This document shows positions 6,827-14,905 of a stretch of 26,770 nucleotides of DNA, one piece after another. The stretch comes from RBG-16-66-20 sp036560705 (GTDB taxonomy: Bacteria > Pseudomonadota > Gammaproteobacteria > Burkholderiales > SG8-39). The stretch lies in NCBI GenBank assembly GCA_036560705.1, contig DATBQR010000029.1, forward strand, positions 1 through 26,770, given 5' to 3'. The position numbers and the translations under genes are program-made. Numbering within the stretch: the stretch's first letter is position 1; each line of letters begins with the position of its first letter. The notes under the pieces were generated by a model. It was given only the letters and a program-made list of their open reading frames with translations, did no database searches and had not been told where the DNA came from.

Positions 6827-7696
6827 GTGCCGCTTGACCTGGTAATCAACGTCACCATCGCCGGCGTGCTCACCGGCATGGTGTACGGCCTGATGGCGCT
6901 GGGCCTGTCGGTGATCTTCGGCGTGGTGCGCGTGGTCAATTTCGCCCACGGCGAGATGATGACCGTCGCCATGTACGCCGCGGTGGCGATGTTCTCCGCC
7001 TGGGGAATCGATCCGTTCCTCGCCGCAATCCCGATTGCGGCGGCCTTCTTCGCCTTCGGCTACCTGATGCAGGCGGGGCTGATCAACCCGTTCATCACCC
7101 GTCCGGAGCATTCGCAGTTCATCCTGATGGTGGCCGTCGCCACCATCATGGTGAACGGCATGCTGATGGCGTTCGGGCCGGACGCGCGCAACGTGCAGAT
7201 CAGCTACCAGCTCGATTCCTGGGAGATCGGCAAAATCCTGCTCGACAAGCCGCGCGTCTACGCCGCGGCGATGGCGCTGGCGACGAGCGCCGCGCTGTTT
7301 TCCTTCTTCAAGTTCACCCTGACCGGGAAGGCGATCCGCGCCTGCGCCGACAACCACCTCGGCGCGCGCGTCGTCGGCCTGGACGTGAAGCACCTCTACG
7401 CGCTCACCTTCGGCCTGGGCTCGGCCTGCGTCGCCGTTGCCGGCTGCATGATGATCCTGTTCCTCGACGTGACTCCCAGCATTGGACCGGGCTACACGCT
7501 GCTGGCCTTCATCATCGTCATCGTCGGCGGCCTGGGTTCGCTGACCGGCGCGCTGCTGGGCGGCGTGCTGATCGGCCTGTCGGAGGCGCTCGCCGGCCTG
7601 CTCATCCAGCCTTCCGCGAAAAGCATGTTCGGTTTCGCGCTGCTGATCCTGGTGCTGCTGTTCCGTCCCCAGGGCCTGATGGGGAAAAAGCCTTGA
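6827..7696 (+). CDS. ABC transporter inner-membrane permease (LivH type)
   Basis: 289 residues from GTG 6827, about 28 bases after the binding-protein stop, with only a weak ribosome site. It has eight or so hydrophobic helices. Signature stretches include GMVYGLMALGLSVIFGVVRVVNFAHGEMM at the N-terminus and IVIVGGLGSLTGALLGGVLIG near the C-terminus, both typical of LivH. It pairs with the next permease to form the channel. Its TGA overlaps the TTG start of that gene, so translation is coupled. Confidence 0.92.
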   Translation: MPLDLVINVTIAGVLTGMVYGLMALGLSVIFGVVRVVNFAHGEMMTVAMYAAVAMFSAWGIDPFLAAIPIAAAFFAFGYLMQAGLINPFITRPEHSQFILMVAVATIMVNGMLMAFGPDARNVQISYQLDSWEIGKILLDKPRVYAAAMALATSAALFSFFKFTLTGKAIRACADNHLGARVVGLDVKHLYALTFGLGSACVAVAGCMMILFLDVTPSIGPGYTLLAFIIVIVGGLGSLTGALLGGVLIGLSEALAGLLIQPSAKSMFGFALLILVLLFRPQGLMGKKP

Positions 7697-8664
7697 CGCA
7701 GCGGGCGGCGCTGACGCTCGCCGTGCTTGGCGTCTTCCTGCTCGCCCTGCCGCAGATCGTCAATCCCTACATCCTGTCGGTCGCCACGCTGATCCTCTAC
7801 CTGGCCTACACCGGCCAGGCCTGGAACGTAATGATGGGCTTCGCCGGCCAGCTGTCGCTCGGGCACTCGCTCTACGTCGGCGTCGGCGCCTATGCAGCGG
7901 CGGCGATCTTCACCCGCTACGGCGTCGGCCCCTGGGCGGGCATCTGGGTGTCGATCGCGCTGTGCGTCGCGCTGGGCGCGGCGATCGGCTTCCTCGCCTT
8001 CCGCTTCGGCATCTCCGGGGTGTACTTCGCCCTCCTGACCATCGCCTTCTGCGAATTCACGCGGATCGGCTTCGACCACCTGCAATGGACCGGCGGCTCG
8101 GGCGGCCTGTTCCTCAAGGTGGCGCAGCGCGACCAGATCGACCTGGCGAACTTTCGCGGACCGCCGGCGATGTACTACTACGCGATATTGTTCTTGAGCG
8201 TTTCCGCTCTCGTTTTTTGCAATTACTTGTTGAAATCAAAAGCCGGCTATTACTGGCAGGCGATTCGCGAGAACGAGGAAGCCGCCCAGGCGCTCGGCAT
8301 CAACACTTTCCGCTGGAAAATGCTGGCGGTGGTGATCAGTTCCGCCATGACCGCGGTGTCGGGCGTGTTCTTCGCGTTCTACTACAACAACCTGTTCCCC
8401 GAGCAGATCTTCCACATCAGCCGCTCGATCGAGATCATCCTCGGGCCGATCATCGGCGGCATCGGCACCCTGTTCGGGCCGATCATCGGCGCCGCGGCGC
8501 TGACGGTCGTCGCCGACGGCATCACCGAAATCCTCGGCGCGCTCGGCTGGGAGATCCCCGGCATCAAGCAGGTGTTCTACGGCATCGTCATGCTGCTGGT
8601 GATCATGTTCCTGCCGAACGGCATCTGGCCGCCGCTGGCGCGCAAGCTGGGATTGGGGAAATAG
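7693..8664 (+). CDS. ABC transporter inner-membrane permease (LivM type)
   Basis: 323 residues from TTG 7693, overlapping the previous stop by four bases (TTGA). The LivM signatures are present: YTGQAWNVMMGFAGQLSLGHSLYVGVGAY, GISGVYFALLTIAFCEF, and near the end GPIIGGIGTLFGPIIGAAAL. About eight to nine membrane helices are expected. A short AT-rich stretch (about 8185-8250) codes for the segment around FCNYLLKSKAGYYW, in contrast with the GC-rich remainder. Confidence 0.92.
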   Translation: MTQRAALTLAVLGVFLLALPQIVNPYILSVATLILYLAYTGQAWNVMMGFAGQLSLGHSLYVGVGAYAAAAIFTRYGVGPWAGIWVSIALCVALGAAIGFLAFRFGISGVYFALLTIAFCEFTRIGFDHLQWTGGSGGLFLKVAQRDQIDLANFRGPPAMYYYAILFLSVSALVFCNYLLKSKAGYYWQAIRENEEAAQALGINTFRWKMLAVVISSAMTAVSGVFFAFYYNNLFPEQIFHISRSIEIILGPIIGGIGTLFGPIIGAAALTVVADGITEILGALGWEIPGIKQVFYGIVMLLVIMFLPNGIWPPLARKLGLGK

Positions 8665-8665
8665 C

Positions 8666-9385
8666 GTGCTGGCCGTCGAAGAAATCTCCAAGTCGTTCCG
8701 CGGCCTGAAGGCCGTCTCGCAGGCGTCCTTCGAGGTGCCCGCCGGCTCCGTCGTCGCGCTCATCGGCCCAAACGGCGCCGGCAAGACCACCTGTTTCAAC
8801 ATGATCGCGGGTGCATTTGCCCCGGATTCTGGAAATATCACCTTTGAAAATAAAAAAATACACGGATTTCGGCCCGACCAGGTCTGCGCCGCCGGCATCG
8901 GCCGCACCTTCCAGATCGTCAAGCCCTTCGCCGGCCTGTCGGTGCTGGACAACGTGATCGTCGGGGCGTTGCACAGGGAAAAGAATGTTTCTTCCGCCAG
9001 GAGTTTTTCCCTTTCCGTTTTGAAAAAACTGAAGCTTGAAGAAAAAAGAGACTTCCCTGCCTCCACGCTTACGCTGCCCGACCGCAAGCGGCTGGAGGTG
9101 GCGCGCGCGCTGGCGACGCGCCCGAAGCTGCTGCTGCTCGACGAGGTGATGGCGGGCCTGCGCCCCACCGAATGCGACCTGATGGTGGAAGTGTTCCGCG
9201 ACCTCAACCGCCGCGACGGCCTCACCATCCTGCTCATCGAACACGTGATGCGCGCGGTGATGGCGCTGGCGCAGAAAGTCGTGGTGCTGCATCACGGCGA
9301 GATCATCGCCGGCGGCGCGCCGGCCGACGTGGTGCGCGACCCGGCGGTGCTGGAATGCTATCTCGGCGAGGAAACCGAGGTCTGA
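8666..9385 (+). CDS. ABC transporter ATP-binding protein (LivG type)
   Basis: 239 residues from GTG 8666, one base after the previous stop. Walker A is GPNGAGKTT near residue 33, the Q-loop lies in GRTFQIVKPF, and Walker B is LLLLDEV. The signature motif is LTLPDRKRLEVARAL in place of LSGGQ or the common LivG form LSYGQQRRLE, and the residue after the catalytic Glu is Val rather than Pro. The H-loop is LLIEHVM. AT-rich islands occur at about 8815-8870 and 8975-9060. It powers uptake together with the LivF protein. Confidence 0.9.
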   Translation: MLAVEEISKSFRGLKAVSQASFEVPAGSVVALIGPNGAGKTTCFNMIAGAFAPDSGNITFENKKIHGFRPDQVCAAGIGRTFQIVKPFAGLSVLDNVIVGALHREKNVSSARSFSLSVLKKLKLEEKRDFPASTLTLPDRKRLEVARALATRPKLLLLDEVMAGLRPTECDLMVEVFRDLNRRDGLTILLIEHVMRAVMALAQKVVVLHHGEIIAGGAPADVVRDPAVLECYLGEETEV

Positions 9386-10089
9386 TGCTCTCCGTGCAGA
9401 ACCTCGATCTTTTCTACGGCGATGCGCAGGCGCTGGATCGCGTCTCGCTGGAGGTGCCGCGCGGCGAGATCGTCGCCATCGTCGGCGCCAACGGCGCGGG
9501 CAAGTCGTCGCTGATCCGGACGATTGCCGGCATCGAAAAGCCTCGTTCCGGGAAAATAATTTTTCATGACAAGGAAATTCAAAACCGGGAATCGCACGTC
9601 GTCTGCAACCTCGGCATCGGCCAGGTCGCCGAGGGCCGCCAGGTCTTCCCCACGCTCAGCGTGCAGGAGAACCTGGAGATGGGCGGCCTGCTGCCGCGCG
9701 CGCGCACCGGGGCGAAACGGGCGCTTGCCGAGGTCTACGCCATGTTCCCGCGCCTGGCCGAGCGCAAGGGCCAGCTCGCCGGCACGCTGTCGGGCGGCGA
9801 GCAGCAGATGCTCGCCATCGGCCGCTGCCTGATGGGCAACCCGGAACTCATCATGTTCGACGAACCCTCGCTCGGCCTCGCGCCGCTGGTGGTGCAGGAA
9901 GTGCTGCGCACCATCCGCGCGCTGAACGAAAAGGGCATGACGGTGCTGCTGGTCGAGCAGAACGTCGCGGTGTCGCTGAAGATCTCCAGCCACGCCTACG
10001 TGCTGGAGAACGGCAGCGTCGTGATGAGCGGCCGCGGCAGCGACCTGCTGCACGACGACCGCGTGAGGCAGGCCTATATGGGGTTGTAA
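9385..10089 (+). CDS. ABC transporter ATP-binding protein (LivF type)
   Basis: 234 residues from ATG 9385, whose first base is the last base of the previous stop (TGATG). Walker A is GANGAGKSS, the signature is LSGGEQQMLAIGR, and Walker B is LIMFDEPSLGL; the H-loop is LLVEQNV. This is a complete, canonical LivF, so at least one composite ATP site of the heterodimer should be normal. It ends the five-gene operon, and a convergent gene begins 16 bases later. An AT-rich stretch occurs at about 9540-9595. Confidence 0.93.
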   Translation: MLSVQNLDLFYGDAQALDRVSLEVPRGEIVAIVGANGAGKSSLIRTIAGIEKPRSGKIIFHDKEIQNRESHVVCNLGIGQVAEGRQVFPTLSVQENLEMGGLLPRARTGAKRALAEVYAMFPRLAERKGQLAGTLSGGEQQMLAIGRCLMGNPELIMFDEPSLGLAPLVVQEVLRTIRALNEKGMTVLLVEQNVAVSLKISSHAYVLENGSVVMSGRGSDLLHDDRVRQAYMGL

Positions 10090-10104
10090 CTACGGGGACT
10101 CTGA

Positions 10105-10701
10105 CTAGAGCGGCGTCAGCGCGCCGCTCACGAGCCGTACGCGATCACCCGACTTCCAGGCGGGCGCCTGGTCCATCTTGACCGTGTGCATCTTGCCGTC
10201 GTCCATGCGCACGGCGATTTCGAAGGTCTTGCCGGCGCTGGCGTGCTTCTGGATCTCGTAGCCCGCGACCGCGCCGCCGGCTGCGCCCACCACGGTGCCG
10301 GAGGTCCGGTGGGCGTGCCCGCCGATCATGTTGCCCAGCAGGCCGCCGACCACTGCTCCGGCGACGGCGCCCGTCGCGCCGCCCTGGCCGGGCTTGTCGA
10401 CTTCGCGCATGGAAAGAACCGTTCCGCAGTTGCCGCACACCGGCGGCGGCGGGGGTACCGCGGCGGCGTTCCGGCGTCCCAGGATCTGCTGGATCACCGC
10501 GTCGCTGACGCCGCCCTGCTTGAGCCTGACCAGGCCGTCGGGACTGGCGTCGAAGCCGCCGTCGGAGGCCTGCACCGCCTGGATCACGGTCGCGTCGCCC
10601 AGCCCGCCCTTCACCATCTTGATCACGTCGTCGTTGCTCATCGGCGCCGCATGCGCGGCGAACGGGACGATCAGCAGGATCGCGAGGAGAATTTTTTTCA
10701 T
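10105..10701 (-). CDS. Glycine-zipper 2TM-domain envelope protein
   Basis: 198 residues from ATG 10701, chosen for its Sec signal (MKKILLAILLIVPFAAHA, cleavage after AHA) and a GGGGGTC ribosome site; the in-frame start at 10755 adds unrelated residues. Residues about 20-75 hold two short repeats of an 'IxxMVKGGLGDATVIQ / VRLKQGGVSDAVIQQIL' kind. A proline run, a CGNC pair and a glycine-zipper segment (GAVAGAVVGGLLGNMIGGHA...GTVVGAAGGAVAGYEIQK) follow, then a small beta-rich C-terminal domain. Such proteins sit in the periplasm or outer membrane (SlyB/RcnB-like). The precise role is unknown. Confidence 0.75.
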   Translation of the reverse strand: MKKILLAILLIVPFAAHAAPMSNDDVIKMVKGGLGDATVIQAVQASDGGFDASPDGLVRLKQGGVSDAVIQQILGRRNAAAVPPPPPVCGNCGTVLSMREVDKPGQGGATGAVAGAVVGGLLGNMIGGHAHRTSGTVVGAAGGAVAGYEIQKHASAGKTFEIAVRMDDGKMHTVKMDQAPAWKSGDRVRLVSGALTPL

Positions 10702-10771
10702 GAAAGACCCCCTGTAAAAACGCAATTGTCGCGCCAATGCTAATCTAACCGCCACGAAAAAAGGAGGACTT

Positions 10772-11752
10772 GTGCCTCGTATCGCCGCCTTGCTCGCCGC
10801 CCTCGCGCTGTGTTGCGCCGCCCATGCCCAATCCGGCGCGGCGCAATCCCCCTCCGACTATCCGAACAAGCCGGTGCGCCTGATCACGCCCTTCAACCCC
10901 GGCGGTGCGATCGACATCTACTCGCGCACCATCGCCGAACCGCTGGGCAGGCGGCTCGGGCAGAACATCATCGTGGAGGCCATCGCCGGCGCCAACACCA
11001 TCAGCGGCACGCAGCAGCTGGTGCGCGCCGCGCCCGACGGCTACACCTTCATGATCACCACGATGTCCACCACGGTGAACAACCGCATCCTGTTCACCAA
11101 GCTGCCCTACGATCCGGACAAGGACCTGGCGCCGATCACGCAGCTGTCCTACGGCACGGTGCTGTTCGCCGCCTCCGGCAAGGCGCCGTACAACGACCTG
11201 AAGGGCTTCATCGCCTGGGCCCGCACGAAGGACCGCATCACCTACGGCTCCTGGGGCATCGCTTCCTGGGGCCACCTGGCGGGGCAGATCCTCAAGCGCG
11301 AACTCGGTTTGAACATGGAGCACGTGCCCTACAAGGGCGACGTTCCAGCGATCACCGACGTGCAGAACGGCGGGCTGGACACGACCTTCGCCAGCCCGAC
11401 CAGCGCCAAGCCGAGGATCGCCAGCGGCGCGCTCAAGGCGATCGCCATGACCGGGCCGCAGCGCTCCGCCTCGATGCCCGAGCTCGCCACCTTCGGCGAA
11501 CAGGGCGTGCCGAACGTGGATCTCGCGATCTGGGTGGGCGCCTATGCGCCGGCGGGAACGCCGCGCCCCATCATCGACCGCCTGCAGCGCGAGCTGAAGG
11601 CGGTCATCAACCTGCCGGAGGTGCGGGAACGGATGATCGCGCAGGGGCAGACGCCGGTCGGCAACACCCCCGAGGAATTCGCCGCCAACGTGCGCGCCGA
11701 CCTGCCGAAATGGGACGCGCTGATCAAGGCCTCCGGCGCTGCGATCGAATAG
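10772..11752 (+). CDS. Bug/TctC-family periplasmic substrate-binding protein
   Basis: 326 residues from GTG 10772, preceded by a strong AAGGAGGA ribosome site at 10760-10767. A Sec signal (MPRIAALLAALALCCAAHAQ) leads to the mature protein. Family motifs are YPNKPVRLITPFNPGGAIDIYSR, the GTQQLVRAAPDGYTFM segment, and LAPITQLSYGTV. Proteins of this family bind carboxylates such as citrate, or other acids, and are greatly expanded in Burkholderiales, most without their own membrane genes. No TctA/TctB gene is present here, so it is an orphan binding protein. Confidence 0.93.
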   Translation: MPRIAALLAALALCCAAHAQSGAAQSPSDYPNKPVRLITPFNPGGAIDIYSRTIAEPLGRRLGQNIIVEAIAGANTISGTQQLVRAAPDGYTFMITTMSTTVNNRILFTKLPYDPDKDLAPITQLSYGTVLFAASGKAPYNDLKGFIAWARTKDRITYGSWGIASWGHLAGQILKRELGLNMEHVPYKGDVPAITDVQNGGLDTTFASPTSAKPRIASGALKAIAMTGPQRSASMPELATFGEQGVPNVDLAIWVGAYAPAGTPRPIIDRLQRELKAVINLPEVRERMIAQGQTPVGNTPEEFAANVRADLPKWDALIKASGAAIE

Positions 11753-11764
11753 TCCGGGCGCGCG

Positions 11765-12616
11765 GTGACTACCGATTACGTCCAGCGGTTCCTGTTCGAG
11801 CATCTCGATATCCGGGGAAGACTGGTCTGTCTCACCGGCGCCTGGCGCCGCATGACCGAGGGCCGCGGCTATCCGCCGCGCGTCGCCGAGCTGCTCGGCC
11901 ATTCGACGGCGCTGACCGCCATCCTCGGCGCCGGGCAGAAGACCTCCGGGCGCATCACGCTGCAGGTGCAGGGTGCCGGCGCGGTGAAGCTGCTGGTCGC
12001 CGACTGCGCGCCGGGGATGAAAATCCGCGGCATGGCGCAGTACGCGCCGGAGCCCGGCGCAGCGGCCCGCGCCGCCGAGCTGCTCGGCGAGGGGAAGCTC
12101 GCGGTCACGCTCGAGGATGCCGGCAGCGGCCAGATCTACCAGAGCTTCGTGCCGCTGGAAGGCGAATCGCTGGGCGAGATCTTCGAGCACTACCTCGCGC
12201 AATCCGAGCAGCTGACCTCGTTCCTGCGCCTGCATGCGGGCACGGACCAGGAAAATGCGGCCGTGTGCGGGCTGCTGCTGGAGAAGCTGCCCGGCGCGGA
12301 TGCCAGGGACGCGGACGGCTGGAACCGCGTCACCCACCTCGCCGCCACGCTGCAGCTCCGGGAAACCGTCGACGCGCAGCCCTACGACCTGCTGGTCAGG
12401 CTGTTCCCCGAGGAACTGCTGCGCGTCTTCCCCATCGACCCGGTCGAGTACCACTGCCCGTTCGACGTGCGGAACGTCGAGCGCGTGCTGCGCGGCCTGG
12501 GGCGGGACGAGGTCGAATCCATCCTCGCCGAGCGCGGCGAGGTGGTGATCAAGAACGAAATGTGCAACCACGAATACCGCTTCGACCGGGCCGCGGTGGA
12601 AACACTGTTCGCGTGA
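11765..12616 (+). CDS. hslO: Hsp33 family molecular chaperone with altered zinc site
   Basis: 283 residues from GTG 11765, close to family length. The conserved core is present: a start with FLFEHLDIRGRLV, LLGHSTALTAIL, and PVEYHCPFDV. Hsp33 is a cytoplasmic holdase switched on by oxidation of four zinc-binding cysteines (CxC and CxxC). Here the first pair is Cys231-x-Phe233 and the second is Asn264-xx-Cys267, so only one cysteine of each pair remains. His230 and His269 lie next to them and might replace ligands. The remaining text (VERVLRGLGRDEVESILAERGEVVI) aligns well with normal Hsp33, so this is not a frameshift. Confidence 0.88.
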   Translation: MTTDYVQRFLFEHLDIRGRLVCLTGAWRRMTEGRGYPPRVAELLGHSTALTAILGAGQKTSGRITLQVQGAGAVKLLVADCAPGMKIRGMAQYAPEPGAAARAAELLGEGKLAVTLEDAGSGQIYQSFVPLEGESLGEIFEHYLAQSEQLTSFLRLHAGTDQENAAVCGLLLEKLPGADARDADGWNRVTHLAATLQLRETVDAQPYDLLVRLFPEELLRVFPIDPVEYHCPFDVRNVERVLRGLGRDEVESILAERGEVVIKNEMCNHEYRFDRAAVETLFA

Positions 12617-12740
12617 TGGATTTGGGGTCCTTGAAACATGCGGAAACACGCTTGAAATCCGTGCGAAACGCCCGCAACTTATAGTCCTGCATCCAGTCCA
12701 ACCTGCTTTGCGTAACTTGCTCAGGGCATTCGGAGATTTC

Positions 12741-13100
12741 ATGAACCGTACATCCACCATCCGCGCCGCGGCATTCGCCGCCCTGTCGCTCGCCCCGTTC
12801 CTCCTCGCGGCCTGCGATTCGACGACCAGTTCCGAGGGGGTTCTCGACCCGGTGGTGGCGCAGCAGGTCATCGCGGAACGCGCCGACCCCGACCGGGCGC
12901 TGGCTGAAAAAGTAAAGAAGGCGCTGGGGACCGAGGAAGGCGGGGCGTACGGCGTCGAGGTCACCGCGACGGACGGCAAAATCAACCTCTGGGGCACGGT
13001 GGACAGCACCGCCGCGCGCAGGCGCGTGGCGACAACGGCCGCCGGCGTGGTCGGCGTCCGGGGGCTGGACAATCACATTAATGTGGATCCGGGCGCCTAG
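12741..13100 (+). CDS. BON-domain lipoprotein
   Basis: 119 residues from ATG 12741, with GGAG at 12732-12735 as ribosome site; an in-frame ATG at 12708 would lengthen the N-terminus unnaturally. The signal peptide ends in the lipobox LAAC (Cys25), so the protein is probably an outer-membrane lipoprotein facing the periplasm. The C-terminal half (about residues 55-117) is a BON domain: VKKALG, VEVTATDGKINLWGTVDS, and VVGVRGLDNHINV. BON proteins such as OsmY and DolP bind phospholipid and help with envelope stress. The stop is in the first of two tandem hairpins. Confidence 0.85.
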   Translation: MNRTSTIRAAAFAALSLAPFLLAACDSTTSSEGVLDPVVAQQVIAERADPDRALAEKVKKALGTEEGGAYGVEVTATDGKINLWGTVDSTAARRRVATTAAGVVGVRGLDNHINVDPGA

Positions 13101-13134
13101 CCCGGATTATGTGGATCCCGGCGCCTAAGCCGGG
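13081..13134. repeat. Two tandem 25/26-base repeats, each forming a hairpin, at convergent gene ends
   Basis: The copies 13081-13105 and 13109-13134 both start ATGTGGATCC. Each holds a 6-bp perfect stem: CCGGGC/GCCCGG around GCCTA at 13089-13105, and CCCGGC/GCCGGG around GCCTAA at 13117-13134. They contain the stop codons of the BON gene and of the convergent flavin-reductase-like gene. The lack of a T-run argues against a standard terminator, although a bidirectional barrier is possible. Confidence 0.7.
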
Positions 13135-13781
13135 TTCTTGGCGGCGGCCGGCGTGCCGCCGTAGGAATTGCCGCCGCTTTCCGGGCGCTTCATCGAAAAC
13201 ACCCGCTCCACCACCGTGTACTCGTCGTAGCCGCAGCGCGCGATCGGCTGCACGGCCGCGAGGTCGAAACGCCCGTTCTTCACGTAGCGTTCGTCGACGT
13301 GCATGCCGACGACCTGCCCGTAGACCACCACGCCGCCCGTCTCGCGACGCGTCGCGTCCAGGACGCGCACCACCTGCGTCACCTTGCACTCCATCGCCGC
13401 GGGGGAGTCCGCGACGCGCGGCGCGCGGATCAGCTTGCAGGGTGCGGTGGCGAGGCCCGCAAACTCGAACTCGCTGCGGCCGCGCGGCAGTCCCTCGGAG
13501 GTAGCGTTCATCTTGTCGCGCAGCGCCCAGGTGGCCATGCTCCAGGCGAATTCGCCCGACTCGATGGCGAAAGCGGCCGCGTCCTTCTCGCTCTCGCTGC
13601 AGAAGCTGACGATGCGCGGCACGCTCTGCACGCCGTTGAAGAAACTGTAGGGCGCGAGATTCACCTGCCCCGCCTTGCTCATCGACGAGATCCAGCCGAT
13701 CGGCCGCGGCACCACCACGCCCTTGAACGGGTCCCAGGGAAACAGCGTCTTGTCGCGGCTTTCGGGTTCGAAGAACGTCAC
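13125..13781 (-). CDS. Flavin-reductase-like (DIM6/NTAB) FMN-binding protein
   Basis: 218 residues from GTG 13781, which overlaps the OYE stop as GTGA and has AGGAG upstream. The split-barrel flavin-binding family is shown by VVPRPIGWISSMSKAGQVNLAPYSFFNGV, WSMATWALRDKMNATS, and VVYGQVVGMHVDE. Such proteins bind FMN and act as flavin reductases or as partners of other flavoenzymes. It is the last gene of the pxpBCA operon, after an Old Yellow Enzyme. It could supply reduced flavin to that enzyme, which is inference. Confidence 0.88.
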   Translation of the reverse strand: MTFFEPESRDKTLFPWDPFKGVVVPRPIGWISSMSKAGQVNLAPYSFFNGVQSVPRIVSFCSESEKDAAAFAIESGEFAWSMATWALRDKMNATSEGLPRGRSEFEFAGLATAPCKLIRAPRVADSPAAMECKVTQVVRVLDATRRETGGVVVYGQVVGMHVDERYVKNGRFDLAAVQPIARCGYDEYTVVERVFSMKRPESGGNSYGGTPAAAKNPA

Positions 13782-14905
13782 GCCGGCACTCCTGCTTTGC
13801 TTGCGTCCTCGGGCCGCGCGAGCTTCGCGCCCGGCCACAGGCTCGCGTGCACGCGCGCGTACTGCGGCGGGTAGTCCAGCTTGACGCCGAAATGCTCGGC
13901 GGCGTGCCAGACCCAGCGGGGATTGTCCAGCAGCGCGCGCGCCATCGCCACCATGTCGGCCCGGCCGGAGGCGAGAATCTCCTCGGCCTGGTCCGCGTCG
14001 GCGATCATGCCCACGGCGCGCGTCTTGATGCCGGCCTCTTTCTTCACCTTCTCCGCGAAGCCGACCTGGAAGCCGGGCGCCACCGGGATTTTCGCGTGCG
14101 GCACGGTCGCGCCGCTGGAAACGCAGATGAAATCGAGGCCGATGCGCTTGAGTTCCTTCGCATAGACCACCGCGTCCTCCGGCTTCCAGCCGCCGTCTAT
14201 CCAGTCGGTGGCGTTGATGCGGATGCCGAGCGCCCGCTCCTTCGGCCATGCCTCGCGCACGGCGCGCGCGACCTCGAGCGGGAATTTCATGCGGTCCTTG
14301 CCGTACTCGTCGGTGCGCCTGTTGGAGAGCGGCGACAGGAACTGGTGGATCAGGTAGCCGTGCGCCGAATGCAGCTCGACCAGGTCGAAGCCGATGCGCT
14401 TCGCGCGCAGCGCCGCCGCGACGAACGCGTCGACCAGCCCGCGGATTTCCTCCCGGGACAGCTCGTGCGGCGCGTGCCAGCCCTCGCCGAAGGCGATCGC
14501 GGAAGGCGCGACCGTCGGCCAGGGCGATTCGCCCGGCCCGAGCGCCTTGCCGCCCAGCCAGGGCAGCTGCGAGGAAGCCTTGCGGCCGGCGTGCCCGATC
14601 TGGATGCCGATGGGGTTCTTCGTGATGCCGCGGTAGACCTGCACCGCGCGCGCCATCGCCGCCTCGTTGTGGTCGCTGTAGAGGCCGGTGCAGCCGTGCG
14701 TGATGCGCCCTTCGCGCGCCACGTTGGTCTTCTCGACCACGAACAGGCCGGCGCCCGAGCAGGCGTAGGTGCCGAGGTGCACGTGGTGCCAGTCGGTCAT
14801 GGAGCCGTCGTCGGCGGAGTACTGGCACATCGGCGCGACGACGACGCGGTTGGGCAGCGTGATGCCGCCCAGTGGGATGGGTTCGAACAGCTTAGGGAGC
14901 GGCAA
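13778..14905 (-). CDS. Old Yellow Enzyme-family NADH:flavin oxidoreductase (YqjM type)
   Basis: 375 residues from TTG 14905, placed 14 bases inside the end of pxpA; an A/G-rich ribosome site (AAAAGGGAA) lies about 10 bases upstream. Motifs in order are APMCQYSADDG (the Cys typical of the YqjM/xenobiotic reductase branch), QIGHAGRKAS, ELHSAHGYLIHQFLSPLSNRRTDEYG with the two substrate-binding His, and MVAMARALLDNP for FMN phosphate. OYEs reduce the C=C bond of activated enones with NADPH. Its coupling to a 5-oxoprolinase operon suggests work on a related ring compound, but the substrate is unknown. Confidence 0.92.
   Translation of the reverse strand: MPLPKLFEPIPLGGITLPNRVVVAPMCQYSADDGSMTDWHHVHLGTYACSGAGLFVVEKTNVAREGRITHGCTGLYSDHNEAAMARAVQVYRGITKNPIGIQIGHAGRKASSQLPWLGGKALGPGESPWPTVAPSAIAFGEGWHAPHELSREEIRGLVDAFVAAALRAKRIGFDLVELHSAHGYLIHQFLSPLSNRRTDEYGKDRMKFPLEVARAVREAWPKERALGIRINATDWIDGGWKPEDAVVYAKELKRIGLDFICVSSGATVPHAKIPVAPGFQVGFAEKVKKEAGIKTRAVGMIADADQAEEILASGRADMVAMARALLDNPRWVWHAAEHFGVKLDYPPQYARVHASLWPGAKLARPEDASKAGVPA

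Noticed and set aside
10108..10129. 8-bp hairpin GAGCGGCG/CGCCGCTC after the LivF gene
   Set aside because: The stem is perfect, but it lies within the end of the glycine-zipper gene and no T-run follows on either strand, so it is not called as a terminator.
12627..12668. Imperfect direct repeat with CTTGAAA every 21 bases ahead of the BON gene
   Set aside because: Only the first seven bases match well, and the spacing to a possible TATAGT (22 bases) does not fit a sigma70 promoter. Could be chance.
10745..13072. Long antisense open frame of 775 codons on the minus strand
   Set aside because: It lies opposite TctC, Hsp33 and BON genes that show clear family motifs. High GC leaves long stop-free antisense frames; its text is Arg/Gly/His-rich and has no domain.
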